Assembly (NCBI GenBank): GCA_024690825.1
Contig: JAILOK010000012.1
Location: 1 to 64,000, forward strand
Origin: Lachnospiraceae bacterium
GTDB taxonomy: Bacteria; Bacillota; Clostridia; Lachnospirales; Lachnospiraceae
DNA: 64,000 nt
Reading direction: 5' to 3'
Part shown: positions 35,486-45,298 of the stretch, piece by piece
Position numbering within the stretch: the first letter of the stretch is position 1
How the letters are laid out: each line of letters opens with the position of its first letter
Notes under the pieces: model-generated
What the model was told of the DNA's origin: nothing
Databases searched by the model: none
Seen by the model: the letters and a program-made list of their open reading frames with translations, nothing else
Program-made: the position numbers and the translations under genes

Positions 35486-36730
35486 TTACGATAATTTATG
35501 GATGAACAGTCCCGAACGCAGCTTGGGCTCAAACCATGTAGATTTGGGCGGCATGAGCATGCCTTTGTCGGCTACGGCAAAAAGCTCATCTATTGAGGTC
35601 GGATACATTGCAAAGGCGACAACAAACTTACCGGAATCCACCCGCCTTTTCAATTCCTCAAGTCCTCTGATCCCGCCTACAAAGTCTATACGGCTGTCGG
35701 TCTTCGGATCCTCGATATTAAGGATCGGCGAAAGGACTTCATTTTGAAGGATCGAAACATCAAGACTTTCCACAGGATCTGAAGGATCCGGCAGTTCCTT
35801 CGGAACAAGTCTGTACCATGAGCCGCTTATGTACATGCCGATACAGCCTTTTTTTTCGGGCCTGTAGATATCAGTCCCTTTTTCTTCAATGTCGAATTTC
35901 TTTCTGAGCCTGTCAAAGAATCTTTCCTCGGAAAGACCGTTTAAGTCTCTTACTATCCTGTTGTAATCAAGGATCTTTAATTCCTCGTCAGGAAAAAGCA
36001 CGCAGAGGAAATGGTTGTATTCGGCTTCTTTATCAGTACCTTCCGAAGACATGGCTCTTTTTTCCAGACAAACCTTTACCGCTGAAGCGCATCTGTGATG
36101 TCCGTCGGCAATATAAATGCTGTCGATCACATTAAAGGCATTTCTTATGGAATCAATATCCGCCGGATCATTTATTATCCATACTCTGTGCCTTATCCCG
36201 TCAGGCGACACAAAACCATTTTCCGGAGCGCCTTTTTTTACTTTTTCGGTCACTTCGGAAATGACCGGATCTTTTCTGTAGGCAAGGAAGATGGGCCCTG
36301 TCTGCGCGTTACAGGCCTTTACATGTTCTATCCTGTCTCTTTCCTTATCAGCTCTGGTGTTCTCGTGCTTTTTTATTACGCCTTTCACATAATCGTCAGC
36401 AGATGCGGCTGCTACTATCCCTGTCTGTGTCCTGCCGTCCATGGTGAGTTCGTAGATATAATAAAAACGGCCCTTGTCCTGTATAAGCTCTTTCTTTTCG
36501 ATCATTTCGGAAAGAACCGAAGCGGCTTTTTCATACACGCGCGGATCATCAAAAGCCACATCATCGCTGAATGCGGTCTCGGCTCTGTCAAGGCGGAGGA
36601 AAGACAGGGGTTCCCGTTCTATCTCCGTCCTGGCCTCTGCGGTATCCATTACATCATAGGGAAGAGCTGCGATATGCTCTGCTTTGTCTTTGTCAGGCCT
36701 GTATGCCTGAAAAGGTCTGATATCTGCCAT
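35486..36730 (-). CDS. DUF1015 family protein
   Basis: 414 residues. The start ADIRPFQAYRPDKDKAEHIAALPYDVM and the later segments YIADGHHRCASAVKVCLEKR and PKSTWFEPKLRSGLFIHKL are diagnostic of DUF1015. The GHHR motif looks catalytic. Its tight placement 17 bases after serA suggests a role in serine metabolism; I recall that some DUF1015 proteins have been reported as pyrophosphate-dependent serine kinases, which would fit, but I could not check this. No membrane segment. Confidence 0.85.
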   Translation of the reverse strand: MADIRPFQAYRPDKDKAEHIAALPYDVMDTAEARTEIEREPLSFLRLDRAETAFSDDVAFDDPRVYEKAASVLSEMIEKKELIQDKGRFYYIYELTMDGRTQTGIVAAASADDYVKGVIKKHENTRADKERDRIEHVKACNAQTGPIFLAYRKDPVISEVTEKVKKGAPENGFVSPDGIRHRVWIINDPADIDSIRNAFNVIDSIYIADGHHRCASAVKVCLEKRAMSSEGTDKEAEYNHFLCVLFPDEELKILDYNRIVRDLNGLSEERFFDRLRKKFDIEEKGTDIYRPEKKGCIGMYISGSWYRLVPKELPDPSDPVESLDVSILQNEVLSPILNIEDPKTDSRIDFVGGIRGLEELKRRVDSGKFVVAFAMYPTSIDELFAVADKGMLMPPKSTWFEPKLRSGLFIHKLS

Positions 36731-36747
36731 TTATCGTTGTTCCTTTG

Positions 36748-37914
36748 TTATCTTATTACCCTGACCCTGAAAACTCCCTCGAGTGAAGAGAGCTTTTCTA
36801 TGATCCCGGCATCCACTGTCATGTCGGTATCCATCATGGTTACGGCATTGTCACCCTTGGATTTGTTGTTCATCTCGGATATATTGATACCTGCATCTCC
36901 GAGAATGGCTGTGTATTTCGTGATCATATTGGCAACATTTTTGTGGAAGATGAGGATCCTGGAAGCCTTTTCAAAAGTGCCCATGCTTATGGAGGGGAAG
37001 TTTACGGAATTTTTGATATTTCCGTTCTCCATGTAATCGGTAAGCTCCTGAACAGCCATGACGGCACAGTTGTCCTCGGATTCTTCGGTTGAAGCTCCGA
37101 GATGAGGGATTATTATACACCCCTCTTTGCCTACATTTACGGGATTCGGAAAATCGCATACATATTTGCGGAGTTTTCCGACCTTCAGGGCATCCACGAC
37201 CGCAGCTTCATCAACCAGAAGATCGCGGGCAAGATTGATAAGGATCGCGCTGTTTTTCATGAGCTTGATCGCGTCTGCATTGATCATCTTCATGGTTGCG
37301 TCCATAAGCGGGACATGTACCGTAATGAAATCGCAGTTTGCGTATATCTCGGACACATCCTTCACATGCTTAACTGCGCGGGAAAGCTTCCATGCTGCAT
37401 CTATTGAGATGTAGGGATCATAACCATAGACATCCATGCCTAAGTTTACGGCGGCGTTTGCCACCTGTATACCTATGGCGCCGAGACCTATGACACCAAG
37501 TTTTTTGCCGGAGATCTCAGTGCCTGCATAAGCTTTTTTCTGCTTTTCGGCGATCTTGCCGACATCCTCGATACCCTCCTGTGTGGATACCCAGTTGATA
37601 CCGCCCACTATATCACGGCTTGCTAAAAGCATTGCCGCGATCACGAGTTCCTTGACACCGTTGGCATTGGCGCCGGGGGTGTTAAAGACAACGATGCCTT
37701 TCTCGGCGCATTTATCAAGAGGAATGTTATTTACGCCGGCGCCTGCCCTTGCTATCGCAAGAAGAGAGCTGCCAAGCTCCATATCATGCATGGAAGCGGA
37801 TCTTACGAGAATACAGTCAGCATCCTTTACATCATCACAGGAAACAAAGTTTTCATCAAAGCCGTCAAGACCGATCTTTGCGATATTGTTTAAACAGTTG
37901 TACTTGAACATCAT
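36748..37914 (-). CDS. serA: D-3-phosphoglycerate dehydrogenase
   Basis: 388 residues, the short type. SerA oxidises 3-phosphoglycerate to 3-phosphohydroxypyruvate with NAD, the first step of serine synthesis. Visible motifs: LLAIARAGAGVNNIPLDKC, the dinucleotide site GVIGLGAIGIQVANAA, NLARDLLVDEAA with the catalytic Arg, and the PHLGASTEESEDNCAV His. A C-terminal ACT-like domain (about 320-388: NMITKYTAILGDAGINISEMN) probably gives serine feedback control. It lies between serC and the DUF1015 gene. Confidence 0.93.
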   Translation of the reverse strand: MMFKYNCLNNIAKIGLDGFDENFVSCDDVKDADCILVRSASMHDMELGSSLLAIARAGAGVNNIPLDKCAEKGIVVFNTPGANANGVKELVIAAMLLASRDIVGGINWVSTQEGIEDVGKIAEKQKKAYAGTEISGKKLGVIGLGAIGIQVANAAVNLGMDVYGYDPYISIDAAWKLSRAVKHVKDVSEIYANCDFITVHVPLMDATMKMINADAIKLMKNSAILINLARDLLVDEAAVVDALKVGKLRKYVCDFPNPVNVGKEGCIIIPHLGASTEESEDNCAVMAVQELTDYMENGNIKNSVNFPSISMGTFEKASRILIFHKNVANMITKYTAILGDAGINISEMNNKSKGDNAVTMMDTDMTVDAGIIEKLSSLEGVFRVRVIR

Positions 37915-37926
37915 TTTTTCCTTCCT

Positions 37927-39006
37927 TTAATTTTCGCTTTCAAACTTCTTCATGAATTCAACGAGTTTTTCAACGCCTTCTTTGGGCATGGCATTATAGA
38001 TGGAAGCTCTCATGCCTCCTACGGACCTGTGGCCTTTAAGGTTTACAAAGCCGTTTGCCTCAGCCTCTTTTATGAACCGGGCATTAAGCTCGTCGCTTTC
38101 CGTCACAAAAGGAACATTCATCAAAGATCTGTACTCCGGAACCACGGTACCCTTAAACATCTTTGAACTGTCAAGAAAATCGTAAAGGACAGCTGCCTTT
38201 TCTTCGTTTTTCTTTTTCATCACCTCAAGTCCGCCCATGGAAAGGAGCCACTTGAAGACCAGACCGCAGACATAGATGTTATAGCAGGGAGGCGTATTGT
38301 AAAGAGAATCCGCGTCGGCATGGGTCTTATAGGTCAGCATGGTGGGAGTTCCGGGAAGCGGTGTGTCAGTAATAAGGTCCTCTCTTATCACAACGATCAC
38401 TACTCCGGCGGGTCCTACATTTTTCTGCACTCCGCCGTATACAAGTCCGTATTTTGTTACATCCATGGGTTCCGACAGGAACATGGATGATACATCGGAT
38501 ACAAGGATCTTTCCCTTTGTGTCGGGGAGTTCTTTATATTTTGTTCCGTAGATAGTATTGTTCTGGCAGATGTATACATAGTCTGCATTTTCGCTTACGG
38601 GAAGGTCGCTCACATCGGGTATGTAGGAAAAGGTCTTGTCTTCGCTTGAGGCGATCTTATTGGCTGTTCCGTATTTTGCGGCTTCCTGCCAGGCTTTTTT
38701 TGCCCATTGTCCGGTTACGATGAAATCAGCGACTCTGTTTTTCATCAGATTCATGGGTATCATCGCAAACTGCGTTGAAGCGCCGCCCTGAAGGAAGAGA
38801 ACCTTATAATTGTCAGGCACATTTACAAGCTTCCTGAAATCGGCCTCGGCGGTTTTTATTATGCCGTCATATACCTTGCTTCTGTGGCTCATTTCCATGA
38901 CCGACTGGCCGGAGCCTTCATAATCAAGCATCTGGTCCGCGGCCTGCTTTAATACCTCTTCCGGGAGCATTCCCGGTCCTGCCGAAAAATTAAATACTCT
39001 GCTCAT
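37927..39006 (-). CDS. serC: Phosphoserine aminotransferase
   Basis: 359 residues. SerC transfers the amino group of glutamate to phosphohydroxypyruvate, using PLP. FNFSAGPGMLPEEVLKQAA is the conserved N-terminus, and YGGVQKNVGPAGVVIVV contains the PLP lysine. The C-terminus GHRSVGGMRASIYNAMP is typical. First gene of the serC-serA-DUF1015 run. A TATAAT on the minus strand at 39043-39048 is the likely -10. Confidence 0.95.
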   Translation of the reverse strand: MSRVFNFSAGPGMLPEEVLKQAADQMLDYEGSGQSVMEMSHRSKVYDGIIKTAEADFRKLVNVPDNYKVLFLQGGASTQFAMIPMNLMKNRVADFIVTGQWAKKAWQEAAKYGTANKIASSEDKTFSYIPDVSDLPVSENADYVYICQNNTIYGTKYKELPDTKGKILVSDVSSMFLSEPMDVTKYGLVYGGVQKNVGPAGVVIVVIREDLITDTPLPGTPTMLTYKTHADADSLYNTPPCYNIYVCGLVFKWLLSMGGLEVMKKKNEEKAAVLYDFLDSSKMFKGTVVPEYRSLMNVPFVTESDELNARFIKEAEANGFVNLKGHRSVGGMRASIYNAMPKEGVEKLVEFMKKFESEN

Positions 39007-39042
39007 AATCTTTTCATCTCCTCCTTAAGATAAAGTGAATTT

Positions 39043-39048
39043 ATTATA
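39043..39048 (-). promoter_or_regulatory. Candidate -10 of serC
   Basis: The minus strand has a perfect TATAAT between the L,D-transpeptidase stop and the serC ATG, about 36 bases before the start. No -35 at the ideal distance was found; TTATTG, 16 bases upstream, is weak. Confidence 0.45.
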
Positions 39049-39063
39049 TGATCTGAAGTCTGG

Positions 39064-40467
39064 TCAATAATATGTTATGACTGGTGTCCCCACCGTTACA
39101 TATTCGTAAAGTTCTGCGGCTGTTTCGGTAGGCAGATTGACACAGCCGTGTGATCCGTCTGTTTTGTAGATCTCTCCTCCGAATTTTGACCTCCAGTTTG
39201 CATCATGCAGTCCGACATGATTGTGAAAGGCCATCCAGTATTTCACGGGGGTTCTGTAGTTTTCGCCGACAAGGACCCTGTTTCTCTGCATGAAGTATAT
39301 GGGTTCAATGGTTTCCGGCGTATCATTATGCCGTGCCTTGTTGCCGGTTACCACATCGCTGTCAAGGACCAGATTCCCGTCTTTGAAGAAATACATATGC
39401 TGAGCGGACATATCAACCTCGACATAGGTATCTCCTATCCTGTCATCCTTTGATTCATCTGTATATACCGGGGTTCCCGTATAGGTTCTGCCGTCAGTTA
39501 TCGTATCCTTTAACAGATCAAAGGTCTTATCTTTGTCGACTACGACACCGTATTTTACATGGTTAAAGGAAACCGTACCACCGTTGTATTTTTTCCACCA
39601 GAAGGTGGAGTCGCGGGTGGTGAAATCATCGGCGATCCCGGTACAGATGTCGTCAAGCTTTGCTTCGGAAAGCACAGGCTTCCCGTCAGTGCCCATAAGC
39701 GGTGATGAACCGTCGTTTGAAACGAGAAGATCCGCTATATCTGCATCCTTAAGGATCAGCTCTTTTCCCATGTCTTCAAGTATTATTTGGGCATTCTGTA
39801 TTTTGTCCACTTCTTTGAAGAACTCAATGGTTTCAAGCTGCTCGTCTGTATATGGCACATCAAGATCATAGTCAAGATCCGAAAGCTCAAGAGTTTCTTC
39901 TCCTTCCTCTATGGCTTCCTTTATGTATATGATCAGTTTTTTCTTGTCCTTTATGGTATCATGATTGTCTTCAAGTTCATATTTCCCATCCTGATCCATC
40001 GAGATCCTTACGACCGGAAAGGGGTGGTCGGGAAGAACACTGACAAATTCAAGTTCCCTTATCCTTTTTTCCATCAGATCGGAGTCGAAGTTAAGATTTC
40101 TCATCAGACCGTAATTTTGTTCCATGGAAATATCGGGGAAGAACGAAGGATGCACACGTTCCTCTCCTATCGTTCCTATGGGAAGCCCGGGACCGAGCCT
40201 TGTGATATCCACACCCCTTATGATCCCAACGGTCTGTCCGTCCTTTAATATCGTGAGTTCATAATCCATGTCAGGTACGGATGCATACGAATATCCGACG
40301 GATGCCGCCCCGGTAACCGCAAGTTTTTCAAAAAAACTGCTGCAGGAAAAGTCTTTTCCGTACACAGTATTTTTTGGGAAAAACGATCCGGCTAAAAATG
40401 TGCAAACGAACAATAAGCTTATAATGATTAATTTTACTTTTTCAGACTCTGCCTTCCCTGATATCAT
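39064..40467 (-). CDS. L,D-transpeptidase (YkuD domain), membrane-anchored
   Basis: 467 residues from the ATG at 40467. The N-terminus has a hydrophobic segment (VKLIIISLLFVCTFLAGSFF, about residues 11-30), so the protein is exported or anchored. A long substrate-binding-like region follows, then the YkuD catalytic domain with the motif SHGCVNLP; the active-site Cys is about residue 442, near the C-terminus, with His in HNHVGLHDA. The enzyme would form 3-3 peptide cross-links in peptidoglycan. The start overlaps the ilvB 3' end, an unusual place for a wall enzyme. Confidence 0.85.
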   Translation of the reverse strand: MISGKAESEKVKLIIISLLFVCTFLAGSFFPKNTVYGKDFSCSSFFEKLAVTGAASVGYSYASVPDMDYELTILKDGQTVGIIRGVDITRLGPGLPIGTIGEERVHPSFFPDISMEQNYGLMRNLNFDSDLMEKRIRELEFVSVLPDHPFPVVRISMDQDGKYELEDNHDTIKDKKKLIIYIKEAIEEGEETLELSDLDYDLDVPYTDEQLETIEFFKEVDKIQNAQIILEDMGKELILKDADIADLLVSNDGSSPLMGTDGKPVLSEAKLDDICTGIADDFTTRDSTFWWKKYNGGTVSFNHVKYGVVVDKDKTFDLLKDTITDGRTYTGTPVYTDESKDDRIGDTYVEVDMSAQHMYFFKDGNLVLDSDVVTGNKARHNDTPETIEPIYFMQRNRVLVGENYRTPVKYWMAFHNHVGLHDANWRSKFGGEIYKTDGSHGCVNLPTETAAELYEYVTVGTPVITYY

Positions 40468-42127
40468 CTTCGTCAAAAGCCTCCTCGATGGCACCGCCCG
40501 GTGATACCATCGGAAATACCTTGTCATCTTCTTCTATCATACAATCTATCACTACAGGAATGTCGGATGAAAGAGCTTTCTTTATGGCATCGTCAACCTC
40601 GGACTTTTTTGTGACCTTTATAGCCATGCAGCCCATTCCTTCAGCGATCTTCACATAATCAGCGTCATCGGACAGGATCGTATTTGAATATCTTTTATCG
40701 TAAAACAGTGTCTGCCACTGCCTTACCATTCCCAAAACCCTGTTGTCGATAACGATCTCGATCACGGGTATCCGGTTTCTTGCAGCGGTCATGAGTTCGT
40801 TCATATTCATGCGGAAACAACCGTCGCCGGCAATGTTCACACAGACCTTGTCGGGATTTGCGGTTTTGGCTCCTATACAGGCGCCGAGACCGTAACCCAT
40901 GGTCCCAAGTCCTCCCGAGGTCAAAAACTGCCTCGGGGACTTAAAGCGGTAGAACTGGGCAGTCCACATCTGATGCTGTCCCACATCGGTGGATACTATT
41001 GCCTCTGATGAGGTAAGAAAGTCAAGCCGCTCGAGTATGTAAGGGCAGGTAAGCCTGTCCTTGGGATAACTTAAAGGATAGCTCTTTTTGTATTCATTTA
41101 TATGAGCGTTCCAGTCATCGTTTTTCTTCTCGTCGATAAGCGGCATGAGTCCGGCTAAAACTTCACTGAGATCTCCGACAACCGATGCGTCGGTTCGTAT
41201 GTTTTTGTTTATCTCGGCATCATCTATATCGATATGAAGGATCTTTGCATGCGATGCAAAGCGTTTTGCATTTCCGACGACACGATCAGAAAATCTGGCG
41301 CCCAAAGCGATCAGCAGATCACACTCTGAAACGCCTTTATTGGATGCCTTTGTTCCGTGCATTCCTATCATGCCCGTGTAATGCGGATCATAGGCGCTGA
41401 CGGCTCCTTTTCCCATGAGTGTGTCACAGACCGGCGCATCCGTCTTTTTTACAAATTCGCGCAGTATCTTTGATGCGCCTGATATGACCGCGCCGCCTCC
41501 GACATAGATAAAAGGCTTCTTTGATCTGTTGATGAGTTTTGCGGCTTCTATAAGTTTTTCATCATCTATTACGGGGTCGTCATATCTTTCTACGGGCGAG
41601 GAGGCCGGCTCAAATCTGCACTTTGCGGCAGTCACATCCTTGGTGATATCGACAATGACAGGTCCGGGTCTTCCGCTTTTGGCGATCCTGAAGGCTTTTC
41701 TTAAGGTGTCGGCAAGTATGTTCACATCCTTTACGATAAATCCGTGTTTGGTGATCGGCATCGTGATACCTACGATATCAACCTCCTGAAAAGTATCCTT
41801 TCCGAGAAGAGGCAGGTTTACATTTGCGGTAATGGCGACCATGGGAACGGAGTCCATATAGGCGGTAGCTATTCCCGTCACGAGATTTGTTGCGCCGGGC
41901 CCGGACGTTGCAAAACACACGCCTGTCTTTCCGGTGCTTCTGGCATATCCGTCTGCGGCATGGGAAGCTCCCTGTTCATGTGAAGTCAGTATATGCCTTA
42001 TTTCATCCGAATGCTTGTACAACTCATCATAAACATTGAGTATCGTACCGCCGGGATACCCGAAGACGGTATCAACACCCTGTTCTTTTAAGACCTCGAT
42101 CACTACCTCGGCGCCTGTAAGCTGCAT
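40442..42127 (-). CDS. ilvB: Acetolactate synthase, large (catalytic) subunit
   Basis: 561 residues. It condenses two pyruvates, or pyruvate and 2-oxobutyrate, in isoleucine/valine/leucine synthesis, with thiamine diphosphate. Signatures: QLTGAEVVIEVLKEQGVDTVFGYPGG, HEQGASHAADGYARSTGK with the catalytic Glu, and the ThDP motif GDGCFRMNMNELMTAARN. The FAD region LGARFSDRVVGN is present. No ilvN small subunit is next to it. CGGAGG precedes the ATG. Confidence 0.94.
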   Translation of the reverse strand: MQLTGAEVVIEVLKEQGVDTVFGYPGGTILNVYDELYKHSDEIRHILTSHEQGASHAADGYARSTGKTGVCFATSGPGATNLVTGIATAYMDSVPMVAITANVNLPLLGKDTFQEVDIVGITMPITKHGFIVKDVNILADTLRKAFRIAKSGRPGPVIVDITKDVTAAKCRFEPASSPVERYDDPVIDDEKLIEAAKLINRSKKPFIYVGGGAVISGASKILREFVKKTDAPVCDTLMGKGAVSAYDPHYTGMIGMHGTKASNKGVSECDLLIALGARFSDRVVGNAKRFASHAKILHIDIDDAEINKNIRTDASVVGDLSEVLAGLMPLIDEKKNDDWNAHINEYKKSYPLSYPKDRLTCPYILERLDFLTSSEAIVSTDVGQHQMWTAQFYRFKSPRQFLTSGGLGTMGYGLGACIGAKTANPDKVCVNIAGDGCFRMNMNELMTAARNRIPVIEIVIDNRVLGMVRQWQTLFYDKRYSNTILSDDADYVKIAEGMGCMAIKVTKKSEVDDAIKKALSSDIPVVIDCMIEEDDKVFPMVSPGGAIEEAFDEDDIREGRV

Positions 42128-42169
42128 AATAAAATCCTCCGATCAATCCGTTAAACAGATAAAGCCTGT

Positions 42170-43834
42170 TTATTTTATCTCCAGTATAGCACCCCTGTTT
42201 CCGCTGGTAACAAGTTTTTCGTACCGGGCAAGATATCCGGTTGTCACACGGGGTTCCTTTGGCGTCCACTTCTTTTTACGTTCATTTAAGACCTCATCGG
42301 AAACATCAACATTAAGAGAGTTTTCCGGAATGTTGATCTTTATGATGTCTCCCTCTTCGATCAAAGCTATCGGTCCTCCGACAGCGGCTTCGGGAGATAT
42401 ATGACCGATGGAGGCTCCTCTTGAAGCTCCGGAAAATCTTCCGTCCGTTAACAGAGCCACTGTTTCTCCCAGTCCCATTCCGGCAATTGCGGATGTGGGA
42501 TTCAGCATCTCTCTCATGCCAGGACCGCCCTTGGGACCTTCATATCTGATCACCACGACATCACCGGGGTTGATATTTCCGGCGTATATGGCGGTTATGG
42601 CATCTTCTTCGCAGTCAAACACCCTTGCAGGACCTTCATGCACCATCATTGACGGCGCAACGGCGGACCGTTTCACGATACCTGTATCGGGAGCGATATT
42701 ACCCTTAAGAACCGCTATTCCGCCTTCTGCCATAAAGGGATCTTCTATCGGCCTTATAGTTTCGGGATCAAGGTTTACAGAGTCTTTTATGTTTTCACCC
42801 ACAGTTTTTCCCGTAACCGTCATACAGTCAAGATTCAAAAGTCCCTTCTTTGAAAGCTCCTTCATGACAGCGTACACACCGCCGGCTTCGTTCAGATCCT
42901 CCATATAGGTTCTGCCTGCAGGCGCCAGATGACACAGATTCGGAGTCCTTGAGCTTACTTCGTTCGCAATCTCCATATTGAGCTCAAATCCGGCTTCATG
43001 GGCTATTGCCGGCAGATGAAGCATTGTATTGGTCGAACATCCTAAAGCCATGTCAACAGTAAGCGCATTCATGAAGGCTTCTTTGGTCAGGATATCCCTG
43101 GGACGGATGTTTCTGCGGTACATTTCCATTACCATATTTCCGGCATGCTTTGCAAGCCTTATCCTCTCGGAATAAACAGCCGGTATGGTACCGTTCCCTT
43201 TAAGTCCCATTCCTATCGCTTCGGTAAGACAGTTCATTGAATTGGCTGTATACATACCCGAGCAGGAACCGCAGGTGGGACATGTGTGTTCATCAAAATA
43301 ATCAAGCTCTTTTTCATCGATGGTTCCGGCCTTCCTTGCGCCTACAGCCTCAAACATCGAGGAAAGAGATGTTTTTTTGCCGTGTACGCGTCCGGCCAGC
43401 ATCGGCCCTCCTGATACGAATACGGTGGGAATATTTACCCTGGCGGCAGCCATCAGCAGTCCCGGAACGTTTTTATCGCAGTTCGGCACCATGACAAGAG
43501 CGTCAAACTGGTGAGCTATTGCCATGCATTCGGTGGAATCGCAGATAAGATCCCGCGTGACGAGGGAATATTTCATTCCGATATGTCCCATGGCTATGCC
43601 GTCACATACCGCTATGGCGGGAAATACAACAGGCATGCCGCCGGCTTCCGCAACTCCGAGTTTAACGGCCTCAACAATTTTGTCTATGTTCATGTGGCCG
43701 GGAACTATCTCATTGTAGGAACTTACGATCCCTACCATGGGGCGTTTCATTTCCTCCCTGGTAAAACCGAGGGCATTGAAAAGACTTCTGTGCGGCGCAT
43801 GTTCGTCGCCTGTTTTTACATTATCACTCAGCAT
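42170..43834 (-). CDS. ilvD: Dihydroxy-acid dehydratase
   Basis: 554 residues. IlvD dehydrates dihydroxy-isovalerate/methylvalerate in branched-chain amino acid synthesis using an iron-sulfur cluster. [18 protein letters not shown] and [19 protein letters not shown] carry cluster cysteines; [20 protein letters not shown] is the C-terminal signature. It sits between leuB and ilvB in one transcriptional direction, 42 bases before ilvB. Confidence 0.97.
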   Translation of the reverse strand: MLSDNVKTGDEHAPHRSLFNALGFTREEMKRPMVGIVSSYNEIVPGHMNIDKIVEAVKLGVAEAGGMPVVFPAIAVCDGIAMGHIGMKYSLVTRDLICDSTECMAIAHQFDALVMVPNCDKNVPGLLMAAARVNIPTVFVSGGPMLAGRVHGKKTSLSSMFEAVGARKAGTIDEKELDYFDEHTCPTCGSCSGMYTANSMNCLTEAIGMGLKGNGTIPAVYSERIRLAKHAGNMVMEMYRRNIRPRDILTKEAFMNALTVDMALGCSTNTMLHLPAIAHEAGFELNMEIANEVSSRTPNLCHLAPAGRTYMEDLNEAGGVYAVMKELSKKGLLNLDCMTVTGKTVGENIKDSVNLDPETIRPIEDPFMAEGGIAVLKGNIAPDTGIVKRSAVAPSMMVHEGPARVFDCEEDAITAIYAGNINPGDVVVIRYEGPKGGPGMREMLNPTSAIAGMGLGETVALLTDGRFSGASRGASIGHISPEAAVGGPIALIEEGDIIKINIPENSLNVDVSDEVLNERKKKWTPKEPRVTTGYLARYEKLVTSGNRGAILEIK

Positions 43835-43844
43835 ATCATCTCAC

Positions 43845-44921
43845 CTATATCCTTTCAGCGATCAGAGTTCCCATTTCATCCGTGTTTACCTTTTTCATGC
43901 CTTCCGACATGATATCGCCTGTCCTGTAACCTTCCTTAAGGACCTGTTTGACCGCATTTTCTATTGCTGCCGCTTCATCGTCCATGTCAAAGGAATAACG
44001 AAGCATCATCGCGCCGCTTAATATCGTTGCTATCGGATTTGCTATGTTCTTTCCGGCGATATCGGGAGCCGATCCGCCCGAGGGCTCATACAGTCCGAAT
44101 TTCGTCTCATTCAGTGAAGCGCTTGAGAGCATTCCGATCGAACCTGTTATCTCGGCCGCTTCATCGGAAAGTATATCCCCGAACATATTCTCGGTAAATA
44201 TGACATCAAACTGCGCCGGATCCTTTACAAGCTGCATGGCGGCATTATCGACGAGCATATGTGAAAGCTCTACATCCGGATAGTTTTTTGCGGTTTCTTC
44301 CGTAACCCTCCGCCATAGTCTTGAAGAATCGAGGACATTCGCCTTGTCAACGCTTGTGACCTTCTTTTTTCTTTTGCGGGCTGTTTCAAATGCCTTGACG
44401 GCGCATCTTCTGATCTCCTCCTCGCTGTATTCAAGAGTGTCTACAGCAGTGGTGATGCCGTTTTTTTCTTCGGTATATCTTTTCCCGAAATAAAGTCCGC
44501 CGGTCAGTTCCCTTACTATGACCAGATCAAATCCTTTTTCGGCGATTGAAGCGTTTAACGGACAGGCACCTTTAAGTTCCTCATAGAGAACCGAGGGACG
44601 CAGGTTTGCGAAAAGGTTTAATGCCTTGCGGATCCCCAAAAGACCTGCCTCGGGGCGTTTTTCGGGAGGGAGTTTATACCACGGCGATGTCTGGGTATTG
44701 CCTCCTATGGAACCCATGAGTACAGCCTCTGAACTTTTTGCCATATCTATGGCTTCATCGGTAAGCGGCACTCCGTATCTGTCTATGGAACAGCCACCCA
44801 TGAGAATGTCTGTATATTCAATGGAAAAACTGTTCTTTTTGGCGCTCGCGTCAATGACTTTCCTTGCTTCCCTTATGACTTCGGGACCTATCCCGTCTCC
44901 GGCTATAACTCCGATCTTCAT
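43845..44921 (-). CDS. leuB: 3-isopropylmalate dehydrogenase
   Basis: 358 residues from the ATG at 44921; AAAGGG eight bases upstream supports this over a GTG at 44930. LeuB oxidatively decarboxylates isopropylmalate with NAD. KIGVIAGDGIGPEV starts the protein; NLRPSVLYEEL, RELTGGLYFGKR, TENMFGDILSDEAAEITGS and LYEPSGGSAPDIAGKNIANP are conserved. leuA, leuC and leuD are not in the window, so this leucine gene is split from the rest. Confidence 0.96.
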   Translation of the reverse strand: MKIGVIAGDGIGPEVIREARKVIDASAKKNSFSIEYTDILMGGCSIDRYGVPLTDEAIDMAKSSEAVLMGSIGGNTQTSPWYKLPPEKRPEAGLLGIRKALNLFANLRPSVLYEELKGACPLNASIAEKGFDLVIVRELTGGLYFGKRYTEEKNGITTAVDTLEYSEEEIRRCAVKAFETARKRKKKVTSVDKANVLDSSRLWRRVTEETAKNYPDVELSHMLVDNAAMQLVKDPAQFDVIFTENMFGDILSDEAAEITGSIGMLSSASLNETKFGLYEPSGGSAPDIAGKNIANPIATILSGAMMLRYSFDMDDEAAAIENAVKQVLKEGYRTGDIMSEGMKKVNTDEMGTLIAERI

Positions 44922-44933
44922 ATCGTTCACCCT

Positions 44934-45287
44934 TTATTTGTCCTTTTTTTCTTCTGAGGAAGATGATGCTGATTCGGCTTTTTCTATCTGGGTGATCGCC
45001 TCTTTCTTCATCGGGATCCTGCAGTTTTTATTGTTTCCGAACTCAACTATGACCGTGTCGTCGGATATATCGATGATAACTCCGTAAAAACCGCTTGTGG
45101 TAAGAACACTGTCACCGACTTCAAGACCGGAAAGAAGCTCCTTCATCCTGTTCTGCTCTTTTTTCTGGGGTCTGATCATCACCAGATAAAGAAACGCTCC
45201 AATGGCAACAACATAAAGTACCATCATAAGGATGCTCTGTGTGGAATTTCCTCCTCCCGAAGCTGCAGTAAGTAAGATATTATTCAT
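44934..45287 (-). CDS. yajC: Preprotein translocase subunit YajC
   Basis: 117 residues: a single membrane span (about residues 18-38, ILMMVLYVVAIGAFLYLVMI) followed by RPQKKEQNRMKELLSGLEVGD, the YajC signature, and a beta-rich domain. YajC associates with SecDF in protein export. AAGGAGG precedes the ATG. It follows tgt, the classical order, but secDF is absent and leuB comes next. Confidence 0.93.
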   Translation of the reverse strand: MNNILLTAASGGGNSTQSILMMVLYVVAIGAFLYLVMIRPQKKEQNRMKELLSGLEVGDSVLTTSGFYGVIIDISDDTVIVEFGNNKNCRIPMKKEAITQIEKAESASSSSEEKKDK

Positions 45288-45298
45288 ATGACACCTCC

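Noticed and set aside
43511-43912. Plus-strand open frame of 133 codons inside ilvD
   Set aside because: It lies antisense to strongly conserved ilvD sequence, with no ribosome site and no recognisable product.
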